A stretch of DNA of 64,000 bases from Chryseobacterium arthrosphaerae (GTDB taxonomy: Bacteria > Bacteroidota > Bacteroidia > Flavobacteriales > Weeksellaceae). The stretch covers positions 620,001 to 684,000 of the forward strand of contig NZ_MAYG01000012.1 of the NCBI RefSeq assembly GCF_001684965.1, in the 5' to 3' direction. Under the pieces are notes generated by a model. The model was not told the DNA's origin. It made no database searches and worked only from the letters and a program-made list of their open reading frames with translations. A program made the position numbers and the translations under genes. This document shows positions 16,709-24,602 of the stretch, one piece after another (positions within the stretch are counted from its first letter, which is position 1; each line of letters starts with the position of its first letter).

Positions 16709-18967
16709 ATGAAAAAGTTTTATGTTTTTATCATACTTTTTCTGTTTGCATGTTTATCAAATGCACAGATAAAAGTTCAGGGTGTGCCCCGAAATGATAT
16801 TTCAGGGATCAGTAAGCTGAATACCACTACGATCAGTTTTTCTGATATTCAGTATTGGGTAGGTTCAGGATCGAACCAGGCTGCTTTTGTGGTACAGTGG
16901 AATGACAGTAAGAATCCTGATGCTCTGGTATGGGGATTTAAATGGGATGGAAATGCCACAGGAGAAGATATGCTGAAAGCTATTGCCAAAGCAGATCACA
17001 GATTATTTACACTGCTTTATCAGGGAACGCAATTCGGATCAGCGGTCGGAGGAATAGGTTTTGACCTGAACGGGCAGAATACCAATGCACTGATCAAAAG
17101 CGGGAATACCACTTATCCCCTGTATCCGGTGAATGGTTTTGTAAATACAACGGCATATGATTTTGACAGCTACACAATTATGGATGCCGCAAATGATCAC
17201 TGGCAATCCGGATGGACTGTCAACGGATACTGGTCTTACTGGGTAAAAAATCCTGCCGATGCAGATTTTGGATATTCTAATGTAGGGGCTTCTTCACGTA
17301 CATTGGAAAATGGCTCATGGGATGTCTGGAATTTTAACGTCGGATTCAATGAAACTCCGGTTTCATCAACAATTACTCCGGTTTCCCCATATGTAACTGC
17401 CACCAACTTTACCAACGGATATTTTTTGGTGAATGAAGAATGGTTTGGCCATACCAACGGTTCTGTAAACTTCATCGACAATAATGGGCAGATCAATTAC
17501 CGTGTATACAGCAATGTAAACAATAACCAGGCTTTCGGAGCAACCACGCAATATGGAACGATCTACGGAGACAAATTCTATTTTGTATCCAAACAGGCTG
17601 CTGACGGAGGAGATACCCAATATACCCCTGGTGGGAGATTGGTAGTTGCCAATGCTCAGACCATGCAGAAAATTGCTGGTTTCAACAATATTGGAGGTGG
17701 TGACGGAAGATCATTTGTAGGAGTGAACGAACATAAAGGATATATCGGTACTTCTACCGGAATCGTACTCTTTAATATCGACAATATGCAGGTAGGTACT
17801 CTGATTGCCGGAACAGGAGGCAGCGGTCAGATAGGAAATATGATCCGTACCTCACAATATGTATTTGCAGTAAAACAAAATGTGGGAATTTTGGTGATTA
17901 ACCCCAATACGGATACTGTAGTAAGTACTATTGCCGGAGGTTTCTACTCCGTTGTTCAGGCTAAAGATGGAAGTGTCTGGGGAATTCAGGAACAGAAGCT
18001 TGTCAATATCAATCCCACTACTTTTGCCACACAGGAGTATAATATTCCTACCACCAAATATTTCGGAGATTGGGGTGCATGGAATGCAGGCAGGTTTACA
18101 GCAAGTAATAAAGAAAATGCTTTATACTGGATCAATTCAGTAAGCGCATGGGCTTCAGGATCACAGATTGTAAGATTTGATGTTACGGCTAAAACATTTA
18201 ATGAAAACTTTGCCGCTATTCCGGGACAGACAGGTCAGTATAAGCAAATTCCTTATGGTGCGGCACTTCGTGTAAATCCTGCTACCGGAGAACTTGTTTT
18301 GAATACAACGGAAAGCGGATATGGGGCTCACTTTCAGAAAAACTGGATTCATACCTACAATATGTCAGGCACTCTTACCAACACCAAAGTTTTGAATGAT
18401 TACTATTGGTTCCCTTCCATAGCAGTTTTTACCAATAATTCGGTTCCTGTTGTAAGCAATACTCTGCCTTCGCAGGTTACAGCCGGAAGTACTACAAGCA
18501 TTGATTTGAAATCCATAGTTTCAGATGCAGATAATATGGAAATATCAGTTGTAAAATCGATCAGATCAAACAGCAATCCTGCGGTAGTTTCTGCTGTGAT
18601 TAATACTGATGATGAACTGGTTCTGTCGCCACTTGCTTCAGGAACATCTGATATTGTGCTTAGCTTTAATTCAAATGGTAAGATTGTGGAGAAAACGCTT
18701 ACCGTGAACAGTACGACATCTACTTTAGCTACTGCTGAAGTTAAAAAACTTGAATTCAGTATCTATCCGAATCCGGTTATCGATATACTTTATATCAAAA
18801 CACAGGAGAAAATCCAGAACGTTTCCATTTATGATGCTTCAGGCAGAACAGTTAATGCACCGCTGAACAACGGCCAGGTCAATATGAGTATGCTGCCAAA
18901 AGGAATGTATATCCTGAAAGCGGTAACTGATAAAGCGGTATATCAGCAGAAACTGATTAAAAAATAA
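16709..18967 (+). CDS. DUF5074-like propeller protein with T9SS type A sorting domain
   Basis: The 752-residue protein has a signal peptide (about 1-19, NAQ). An N-terminal domain (about 20-160; TISFSDIQYWVGSG, VWGFKWDGNATGEDMLKAI) is followed by a YncE-like propeller (about 230-580). A linker domain follows, and then a C-terminal T9SS type A sorting domain (about 680-752) with FSIYPNPVIDILYIK and LPKGMYILKAVTDKAVYQQKLIKK-type ending. It should be exported by the Por secretion system and anchored or released at the surface. As the last gene of the riboswitch operon it probably binds corrinoid outside the cell, which is inference. Confidence 0.82.
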   Translation: MKKFYVFIILFLFACLSNAQIKVQGVPRNDISGISKLNTTTISFSDIQYWVGSGSNQAAFVVQWNDSKNPDALVWGFKWDGNATGEDMLKAIAKADHRLFTLLYQGTQFGSAVGGIGFDLNGQNTNALIKSGNTTYPLYPVNGFVNTTAYDFDSYTIMDAANDHWQSGWTVNGYWSYWVKNPADADFGYSNVGASSRTLENGSWDVWNFNVGFNETPVSSTITPVSPYVTATNFTNGYFLVNEEWFGHTNGSVNFIDNNGQINYRVYSNVNNNQAFGATTQYGTIYGDKFYFVSKQAADGGDTQYTPGGRLVVANAQTMQKIAGFNNIGGGDGRSFVGVNEHKGYIGTSTGIVLFNIDNMQVGTLIAGTGGSGQIGNMIRTSQYVFAVKQNVGILVINPNTDTVVSTIAGGFYSVVQAKDGSVWGIQEQKLVNINPTTFATQEYNIPTTKYFGDWGAWNAGRFTASNKENALYWINSVSAWASGSQIVRFDVTAKTFNENFAAIPGQTGQYKQIPYGAALRVNPATGELVLNTTESGYGAHFQKNWIHTYNMSGTLTNTKVLNDYYWFPSIAVFTNNSVPVVSNTLPSQVTAGSTTSIDLKSIVSDADNMEISVVKSIRSNSNPAVVSAVINTDDELVLSPLASGTSDIVLSFNSNGKIVEKTLTVNSTTSTLATAEVKKLEFSIYPNPVIDILYIKTQEKIQNVSIYDASGRTVNAPLNNGQVNMSMLPKGMYILKAVTDKAVYQQKLIKK

Positions 18968-18997
18968 TTATAAACACCACTTATCTTATTTTATATA

Positions 18998-19030
18998 GCC
19001 CCGGCCAATACATTGGCCGGGGCGTTTTAT
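18998..19030 (+). terminator. strong intrinsic terminator of the cobalamin operon
   Basis: GCCCCGGCCAA (18998-19008) and TTGGCCGGGGC (19013-19023) form a perfect 11-bp GC-rich stem with a 4-base loop, followed by GTTTTATT. Confidence 0.88.
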
Positions 19031-19062
19031 TGTAAAAATGGGTAGGTACATATTCTAAATGA

Positions 19063-19090
19063 AACCGGCAGACTTTTAAGTCTGCCGGTT
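19063..19090 (-). terminator. intrinsic terminator of the first T9SS paralog gene
   Basis: AACCGGCAGACTT (19063-19075) is an inverted repeat of AAGTCTGCCGGTT (19078-19090), just past the stop codon of the minus-strand gene at 19103. Confidence 0.7.
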
Positions 19091-19102
19091 CAGGTCTCTC
19101 GT

Positions 19103-19891
19103 TTATTTAATAATAATTTTTCTGGAGTAGGTTTTGCCTTCTTTCGTCTTAAGATTCATAATGTAAACACCATCCGGCTGTCTGGTCTCAAATGTATTGG
19201 ATTTGAGTTGGGTGCGGAATACCTCTTTTCCTGAAGTATTGGTCAGAGTAACTTCAGAACCTTCTGCAGGAATATTTTTGTCAAGAGTGATCTGCCCGCC
19301 TTCATGATGTGCCGTAAAGTTGATATACGGATCTTTGTACTGATATCCATAATACACCCTAAGCTCACCACCAAGGCTCAATAGTCCTGCGTTGGCATTG
19401 ATCTTAATACGGTCAAACGGAATATTCATGGTAAGCTCAATCTCCCCTTTGCTCGGATCACCGGCGTTAAGCTTCAGGATATTATTGTTGAGGTTGGTAT
19501 AGTCATTATTCGAAACATCTCCATTGAATGTTTCAATAGATACCCCTCCCAGAACCTGGGCAGTAAGGGGAGTACCATTTGAACCGATCCCGATCACAAG
19601 CTTATTGGTGTTATTATTGATATTGCTGGCAGGAAAGATCAGTGTCTGTTCCGTTCTTGCCAGTAATCCTATGGAAACCTGTAGCGTAGAATAATCGTTT
19701 TCGTTACTTCCTATGGCATTCAGAGGATTCAATACTCCACAGCCGATACAGATGCCGTATACCTGGCTGGTTTGGTTGTTTGCATAAATTTTGGTAATCT
19801 GTGCCGAAGACACAGCACTCATCAGGAACAGGAAAGATGCAGACAGAGCTGCTTTAATTGCATGCTGTCTCACTAATAAATTGTTTTTCAT
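19103..19891 (-). CDS. secreted protein with T9SS type A-like C-terminus (paralog A)
   Basis: The 262-residue protein has a signal peptide (about 1-30, VSSAQ). Its central beta-rich domain contains a CIGCGVLNPLNAIGSNENDYSTL segment, and the C-terminal region (about 195-262) reads like a T9SS sorting domain: ITLDKNIPAEGSEVTLTN, SGKEVFRTQL, GVYIMNLKTKEGKTYSRKIIIK-like ending. It is a close paralog of the next upstream gene at 20097-20870. Each has its own terminator hairpin. The central domain is unnamed; a surface adhesin or lectin-like role is possible but not shown. Confidence 0.75.
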   Translation of the reverse strand: MKNNLLVRQHAIKAALSASFLFLMSAVSSAQITKIYANNQTSQVYGICIGCGVLNPLNAIGSNENDYSTLQVSIGLLARTEQTLIFPASNINNNTNKLVIGIGSNGTPLTAQVLGGVSIETFNGDVSNNDYTNLNNNILKLNAGDPSKGEIELTMNIPFDRIKINANAGLLSLGGELRVYYGYQYKDPYINFTAHHEGGQITLDKNIPAEGSEVTLTNTSGKEVFRTQLKSNTFETRQPDGVYIMNLKTKEGKTYSRKIIIK

Positions 19892-20060
19892 AGGGGTAAA
19901 ATTTTAAGATTTAGTTTTTTGTAAAATTACACATAAATTGATTATGTTAGTTACTTTATTTCAATTTTTGGTGATATTTAAATATTTGTATTATATAAAA
20001 TATATTTATTGTTTTTTATTTAATTTTTGCTTTATTGACTCTTAAATACCCTAAAAAAAA

Positions 20061-20083
20061 CCGGCAGACTTTCAATCTGCCGG
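20061..20083 (-). terminator. intrinsic terminator of the second T9SS paralog gene
   Basis: CCGGCAGA (20061-20068) pairs with TCTGCCGG (20076-20083). The A run at 20053-20060 becomes a T run on the minus strand, so the hairpin serves the gene at 20097-20870. The sequence is nearly the same as the hairpin after paralog A. Confidence 0.8.
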
Positions 20084-20096
20084 CTGTGGATATCAT

Positions 20097-20870
20097 TTAT
20101 TTAACAATAATTTTACGCGAATAGGTTTTACCATCTTTCGTCTGAACAGTCATAAAGTAAATTCCTTCCTGCTGCCTGGTGTCAAATGTTTTTGCTCCCA
20201 GCTTTGTGCGGTATACTTCTTTTCCGGAAAGATTGGTAAGAGCTACTTCAGCACCTTCCAGCGGAATATTGGCGTCAAGGGTAATCTGTCCCGCCTGGCT
20301 GTGAGCCATGATATTGACTAATGGATCCTGGTAAGCGTAATAAATTCTGAATCCTCCTCCAAGGCTCAGCACTCCTCCCGTTAAGCCTATCCTGATTCCG
20401 TCATAGGGTTTTTCAGGTTTGAATTCCACTGTACCTCTGTTAGGAGTTGCTCCCAGCTTAAGAAGGCTTACATCAATTGTTCTGCGGTCTTCATTGGAAG
20501 TTCCGCCATTCATGGTTTCAAGAGTTACCCCACTTAATAATTGTACAGATAAAGGAATGTTGTCTGTCCCGATGCCTACTACCAGTCTCGTATCTGATCT
20601 CAGATCAGGGAAGATTAAGGTTTGCTGGATACCGCCTAATAATGCAGTTCCCAATACCATCGTTGAGTAATCATCCTCATTGTTCCCGATTGCATTGAGT
20701 GGGTTTTCTACACGGCAGCCTAAACATGCTACTCCGAATACCCCGGAGCTTTGGGCGTGGGAATAAATTCTGTTTTGAGCAAATGATAAAGTGCCGGTTG
20801 AGATCAGAAACAAAGCAATGAATGCTGCTTTAAATGAGCGTTGCTTTCTCAAAAGTAAATTAAATTTCAT
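20097..20870 (-). CDS. secreted protein with T9SS type A-like C-terminus (paralog B)
   Basis: The 257-residue protein has a signal peptide (about 1-31, LSFAQ), then SGVFGVACLGCRVENPLNAIGNNEDDYSTM, matching the CxGC...NPLNAIG(S/N)NE(N/D)DYST core of paralog A. The end is a T9SS-like sorting region (SGKEVYRTKL, GIYFMTVQTKDGKTYSRKI). Gene and terminator were evidently duplicated together. The two CxGC cysteines are conserved in both copies. No known domain name can be given; export to the surface by T9SS is inferred from the C-terminus. Confidence 0.75.
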   Translation of the reverse strand: MKFNLLLRKQRSFKAAFIALFLISTGTLSFAQNRIYSHAQSSGVFGVACLGCRVENPLNAIGNNEDDYSTMVLGTALLGGIQQTLIFPDLRSDTRLVVGIGTDNIPLSVQLLSGVTLETMNGGTSNEDRRTIDVSLLKLGATPNRGTVEFKPEKPYDGIRIGLTGGVLSLGGGFRIYYAYQDPLVNIMAHSQAGQITLDANIPLEGAEVALTNLSGKEVYRTKLGAKTFDTRQQEGIYFMTVQTKDGKTYSRKIIVK

Positions 20871-21065
20871 GTTATTTATAATTTGGATGAATAGTTTTAG
20901 TCAAATTTAAGGATTAAAAGGAATAGTAAAAAATAATATTTCCATTTTTGGTGATTATTTTAATTTTATTTCTATTTTAATAAAATATAAAATGATTTTG
21001 TGTAAAAATTATTATTAAATAACTGGTAATGTGAATTTTTTTATTACAAATAAAAACGAGGTAGT

Positions 21066-21247
21066 TTAGACAGGTACAAGAGTTGGAGGATGCTATTGTT
21101 TATATTGACGGAATTGAAATTAACGCAAAGTTTCTATCATCCTTAAAAAACAAACATTCAAATGACCTTTCTTGCGTTTTTTAATCTTTATTTTACTTAG
21201 CAAAAATAGTGTACGTTTTGTGCTGCTCCCCAGCTTTTGAACCTGAT
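21066..21247 (+). repeat. dispersed repeat family, copy A (internally deleted)
   Basis: It shares GAATTGAAATTAACGCAAAG, an ACATTCAAATGACCTTTC segment, AATAGTGTAC and CCCAGCTTTTGAACCTG with copies at 22874-23053 (+) and 61661-61951 (-). Compared with the 61-kb copy it lacks about 110 bp in the middle. It is non-coding here. Confidence 0.65.
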
Positions 21248-21332
21248 CCGAAGTTTCTTCAGTTCATAAGAATCTTTTGCTCCCGGAATACAATATTGAA
21301 ATCATTTTCAGGTATTTTCACTCAACAGAATC

Positions 21333-21360
21333 TTGTAGCGATCCCCAATTTTTGAACCTG
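21333..21360 (+). repeat. terminal fragment of the dispersed repeat
   Basis: CCCCAATTTTTGAACCTG repeats the end signature of the dispersed repeat about 110 bp after copy A. Confidence 0.45.
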
Positions 21361-21519
21361 GCTATCTGAAAAATAAGAAAATAATAATTTAAAGCGTTCG
21401 TAATCGCTTACCATAATGTAAAGAAACAGCACTGAATATTTTACCAACTTTTTGAGACTGACCAAAAAAAATATGTAATAGGAAAGTAAAACAGTTGGGA
21501 ATAAAAGAATATATAAACG

Positions 21520-21548
21520 AAAAAAGGACTTTCGAAAAAGTCCTTTTT
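21520..21548 (-). terminator. terminator of the rpsT/tRNA-Glu transcript
   Basis: AAAAAGGACTT (21521-21531) and AAGTCCTTTTT (21538-21548) form a perfect stem; read on the minus strand the distal arm runs into a T-rich tract. It directly follows the last tRNA-Glu. Confidence 0.75.
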
Positions 21549-21550
21549 GG

Positions 21551-21622
21551 TAGCCCGTAGGGGAATCGAACCCCTCTTACCAGAATGAAAATCTGAGGTC
21601 CTAACCGATAGACGAACGGGCC
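21551..21622 (-). tRNA. tRNA-Glu (anticodon UUC), copy 1
   Basis: The cloverleaf can be read on the minus strand: acceptor GGCCCGT/ACGGGCT (a G1-U72 pair), anticodon stem CAGA/TCTG with loop TTTTCAT giving anticodon TTC, and T arm GGGGTTCGATTCCCC. It is identical to copies 2 and 3. In this copy CCA happens to follow the discriminator base in the DNA. Confidence 0.93.
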
Positions 21623-21686
21623 CTCTATCTTCCATTACCGAAGTAATGTGTTAGCTTTGTTTTTATAAGTGTCAACTCTTAGTTTG

Positions 21687-21758
21687 TAGCCCGTAGGGGA
21701 ATCGAACCCCTCTTACCAGAATGAAAATCTGAGGTCCTAACCGATAGACGAACGGGCC
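21687..21758 (-). tRNA. tRNA-Glu (anticodon UUC), copy 2
   Basis: The 72 bases are identical to copy 1, with the same TTTTCAT anticodon loop and GGGGTTCGATTCCCC T arm. CCA is not encoded. It is separated by 64 bp from copy 1 and 84 bp from copy 3. Confidence 0.93.
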
Positions 21759-21842
21759 GGTTAGATTGTTTTAAAAGAATAGCTTTTCTACTTTATCTTT
21801 AAAAAACCACTGATTGTATACAGTGGCTTTTCAAGATATCAG

Positions 21843-21914
21843 TAGCCCGTAGGGGAATCGAACCCCTCTTACCAGAATGAAAATCTGAGGTCCTAACCGA
21901 TAGACGAACGGGCC
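21843..21914 (-). tRNA. tRNA-Glu (anticodon UUC), copy 3
   Basis: The 72 bases are identical to copies 1 and 2. It lies 10 bp after the rpsT stop codon on the same strand, so it is likely processed from an rpsT-tRNA transcript. Confidence 0.93.
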
Positions 21915-21924
21915 AGCTATGCTT

Positions 21925-22179
21925 TTACGCTAATTTATTAACGTGTTTTGTCAATTTGCTTTTCAAGTTAGCAGCTTTGTTCTTGTGGATAATGTTTTTC
22001 TTAGCTAATTTATCCAATAAAGCGATAACCTTCGGCAGTTGTTCTGTAGCAGCAGCTTTGTTCTCTTCATTTCTTAGAGCTTTCAATGCTGTTCTAGCAG
22101 TCTTGTGATAATATCTGTTACGAAGTCTTCTAGTTTCGTTTTGTCTGATTCTCTTTAGTGCTGATTTATGATTTGCCAT
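21925..22179 (-). CDS. rpsT: 30S ribosomal protein S20
   Basis: The 84-residue protein begins [20 protein letters not shown], the standard S20 N-terminus; the frame is open 7 codons upstream (to 22200) but that extension is not part of the family. It is Lys/Arg/Ala-rich and all-helical and binds 16S rRNA early in 30S assembly. Three tRNA-Glu genes follow on the same strand within 10-375 bp and share its apparent terminator. Confidence 0.97.
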   Translation of the reverse strand: MANHKSALKRIRQNETRRLRNRYYHKTARTALKALRNEENKAAATEQLPKVIALLDKLAKKNIIHKNKAANLKSKLTKHVNKLA

Positions 22180-22245
22180 ATCGTTCAAATGTGAGTGCAA
22201 AACTATAAACTTTTTTTTAAACTACCAAATTTATTTTTAAAAAAT

Positions 22246-22566
22246 TTAATTTTCTTCTGATAGATACTTTCTGAGTTTATTTATTGCCTGTTCTATTTTT
22301 AAATTTTCTTGTTCTTTTTCTAATTTTTTGATCGTATTTCCCAGCATGATCAGTGCATTGTTCCATTCTCCAGTGGTATTGGTGAAAGTAAGTCCGTCAA
22401 TTGTTACTTCAAAAGCAACCCTTTCTCCAGTCCTGTAAAGTCGGAAACTGATTTTATCATCTCTGCCTGTAATCCCGTCTTCATTGATTTGTAAATCATA
22501 ACTTTTTGGGTTAGAGTGGATTTTCTTAAAAAGCAATTTCGCTTCTTGTATCTTTAAATCCGGCAT
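22246..22566 (-). CDS. hypothetical protein with C-terminal coiled coil
   Basis: The 106-residue protein is soluble and has no signal peptide. The first part (about 1-75) is predicted beta-rich, with SYDLQINEDGITGRDDKISFRLYRTG; the C-terminal 30 residues are Lys/Glu/Leu-rich and probably helical. A TATATTTG promoter box lies upstream on the minus strand (22675-22682). The next gene downstream is rpsT, 67 bp away. I do not recognise the family. Confidence 0.6.
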   Translation of the reverse strand: MPDLKIQEAKLLFKKIHSNPKSYDLQINEDGITGRDDKISFRLYRTGERVAFEVTIDGLTFTNTTGEWNNALIMLGNTIKKLEKEQENLKIEQAINKLRKYLSEEN

Positions 22567-22674
22567 GATATAAAATTTGGTAGCCTGTAGTCAACTACAA
22601 ACAATGATTTATCAATAATATTTTTCATCTGTGTTGCCATATCCGGGTGACCGATTATGGCTAAAATTTTTTTG

Positions 22675-22682
22675 CAAATATA
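22675..22682 (-). promoter_or_regulatory. -7 promoter box upstream of the 106-residue protein
   Basis: CAAATATA on the plus strand reads TATATTTG on the minus strand, an exact TAnnTTTG match about 110 bp before the ATG. Confidence 0.4.
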
Positions 22683-22873
22683 ATGCTTTTGTCATATATA
22701 ATGGAATACGAATCAATTTTTACAGTAAAAATAAGTGGATTTCTATCACAGCAGGGAGTAATTACCATATTTTCAGAATGCTATAATGCAGCGCTGTTTG
22801 TCATTTTATCAGGGCTGTCATCAGATATTTAATGTATATTCTTTATATTACTGTAAGAGTATCCTGAATAATT

Positions 22874-23053
22874 CTGGACCAGTTGTAAAAGTTGCGGGAT
22901 ACTATTATTTATATTGATGAAAATTGAATTAACGCAAAAGTTTCTATGACCTTATTTCTATTCCTGAAGGTGCAAAGAATGGAATCAATGATTCGTGGAT
23001 ACAAAAAAAATAGTGTACGTCTTATACTGTTCCCCGGTTTTGGGAACCTGATC
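22874..23053 (+). repeat. dispersed repeat family, copy B
   Basis: From CTGGACCAGTTGTAAAAGTT through TTGAATTAACGCAAAAGTTT and CCTGAAGGTGCAAAGAATGG to AATAGTGTAC and the ...TTTTGGGAACCTGATC end, it aligns with copies A and C. Stop codons and indels in all frames show it is not coding now. It fills most of the 565-bp spacer between 22566 and the tRNA at 23132; I see no gene in that spacer. Confidence 0.65.
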
Positions 23054-23090
23054 TATGATTCTGATCGTAAAGAAGAGAAGGAAACAGACA

Positions 23091-23122
23091 TAAAAAAACC
23101 TTTAACGAATCCGTTAAAGGTT
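23091..23122 (-). terminator. terminator of the single tRNA-Glu
   Basis: AACCTTTAACG (23097-23107) and CGTTAAAGGTT (23112-23122) form a perfect 11-bp stem. The plus-strand A run before it becomes a T run on the minus strand, 9 bp after the tRNA. Confidence 0.85.
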
Positions 23123-23131
23123 TTGTAAAGG

Positions 23132-23203
23132 TAGCCTATAGGGGAATCGAACCCCTGTTGCAAGAATGAAAATCTTGAGTCCTGACCACTAGACGAATAG
23201 GCC
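23132..23203 (-). tRNA. tRNA-Glu (anticodon UUC), divergent copy 4
   Basis: Minus-strand cloverleaf: acceptor GGCCTAT/ATAGGCT, anticodon stem CAAGA/TCTTG with loop TTTTCAT (anticodon TTC), T arm GGGGTTCGATTCCCC. It differs from the three identical upstream copies in the acceptor, D and anticodon stems but has the same anticodon. It carries its own terminator. Confidence 0.93.
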
Positions 23204-23262
23204 AAATTTTGAGGTTGCAAAAGTAAAAATTAACTTTTAAACTTCAAAATTATTTTTTTAAA

Positions 23263-24549
23263 TTATTTATATATTTTCTGTATTACGGTGTTTTTGATGC
23301 CTTTAGCCTCAAGTTCTTTTTGAAGTTTTACAGCATCCTCCAAAGTATATACTTTTCCATAGGTATAGTAAAATACGCCGTTGTCTTTATTTCTTTCCAC
23401 ATCTTTCAGGTTCTGAACGATGTAAGAATTTCCGTTCAGCTTATCCCCTGCATAAACTTCTATGGTATAATATCCCATGCTGATTCGCTGGTTAGGCATG
23501 AAACCTACGGCAAAGGCATTTCTGAATCCGGCATCTTTGGCTGTTTTAAGATTGATGTCTTTTACAGAAGCCATATTGGTGACTGCATAGTAATATTTGT
23601 ACTGTCCGTTTTCTTTAATGGTAAGAATATAGCTCAATCCTTTAAGGGCAGGATCATTTTCGTTGTATTTCGTAGGAGAGCTCATCAGTAGGATTCTGAA
23701 ATCATTTTTCAGCGGAACTTCTGCCGGCTTTTCAGGTTCCTGCTTTTTGATGGCAATAGATCCTCCGGTTTTTCTGTCAATGGCTTTCTTATAATCAATA
23801 ATGGCATTGTAGATACTCTCTGCAATTTCGCTCTGTCCTTTTTCCGAAGCAATATAGTGGCTTTCTTCCGGGTGATTGATGAATCCGGTTTCTATAAGCA
23901 CAGAAGGCATGGCATTCATACGGAGAACGTGAAGATTCTTCTGGAAAACTCCTCTGGAAAATCTCTTATCTTTATTCACAAAGTTATCTTCTACCAATCC
24001 TCCCAAAAGAAGACTTGATTCCAGATATTTGCTCTGCTGAAGTTTCAGTGCTATTAAAGATTCCGGGGAATCCGGGTTGTAAGATCCGAAGATCTGCTTA
24101 TCTTTTTCATCCAGAAAGATCACGTCATTTTCTCTTTTGGCTACCTCAAGGTTCTCGTTATTCTGGTTTGGCCCCTGTACATAAGTTTCCGTTCCGTAGG
24201 CTGTAGGTCTTGCTGAAGAATTACAGTGAATAGATATGAACAGGTCTGCTTTACTTCTGTTGGCCAGGTTGGTTCTGTCAGACAGGGAAGGGTATTCATC
24301 AATTTTACGGGTGTATATTACCTTGAAGTCTCTGTTTTTTTCAAGCATGGCTCCCACCTTTAAGGTAATGGCAAGCGTAATATCTTTTTCTGCGATTCTT
24401 CCTATGTCTGAATAGGTCCTGTTGGCCCCGTGATCACTTCCTCCGTGTCCTGCATCCAAAACAAGGGTAAACTTCTTCTGAGAGAAAATAAAGTTGCTGA
24501 TAAGGATAAGGAGAAATGATAAAATTATTTTAAAATTTTGTTTGTGCAT
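23263..24549 (-). CDS. N-acetylmuramoyl-L-alanine amidase (Amidase_3) with C-terminal SPOR-like region
   Basis: The 428-residue protein cleaves the amide bond between muramic acid and the peptide stem in peptidoglycan. A signal peptide (about 1-23) is followed by the zinc amidase domain (about 27-250): H35 in VLDAGHGGSDHG, E54 in AEKDITLA, H108 in SIHCNSS, and the catalytic Glu in LIETGFINHPEE. The C-terminal part (about 285-428) has two repeats ending in a SPOR-like KVYTLEDAVKLQKELEAKG. It is divergent from the LptD-like gene with 53 bp between start codons. Confidence 0.92.
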   Translation of the reverse strand: MHKQNFKIILSFLLILISNFIFSQKKFTLVLDAGHGGSDHGANRTYSDIGRIAEKDITLAITLKVGAMLEKNRDFKVIYTRKIDEYPSLSDRTNLANRSKADLFISIHCNSSARPTAYGTETYVQGPNQNNENLEVAKRENDVIFLDEKDKQIFGSYNPDSPESLIALKLQQSKYLESSLLLGGLVEDNFVNKDKRFSRGVFQKNLHVLRMNAMPSVLIETGFINHPEESHYIASEKGQSEIAESIYNAIIDYKKAIDRKTGGSIAIKKQEPEKPAEVPLKNDFRILLMSSPTKYNENDPALKGLSYILTIKENGQYKYYYAVTNMASVKDINLKTAKDAGFRNAFAVGFMPNQRISMGYYTIEVYAGDKLNGNSYIVQNLKDVERNKDNGVFYYTYGKVYTLEDAVKLQKELEAKGIKNTVIQKIYK

Positions 24550-24602
24550 CTTACAGTTATAAAAATTATATTAATTTTGGGCCTTAATTATATAGAATAA
24601 AA

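Larger units (their letters stand above)
20871..21550. other. gene-free AT-rich spacer with repeat remnants
   Basis: No credible gene is seen. It contains the promoter side of the T9SS paralog, one copy of a dispersed repeat (21066-21247), a short extra copy of that repeat's end (21333-21360), and the terminator for the tRNA-Glu cluster. Confidence 0.5.

Noticed and set aside
21551..23203. Repeated 72-bp units as a possible CRISPR array
   Set aside because: The units fold as tRNA-Glu; spacing is irregular and there are no cas genes.
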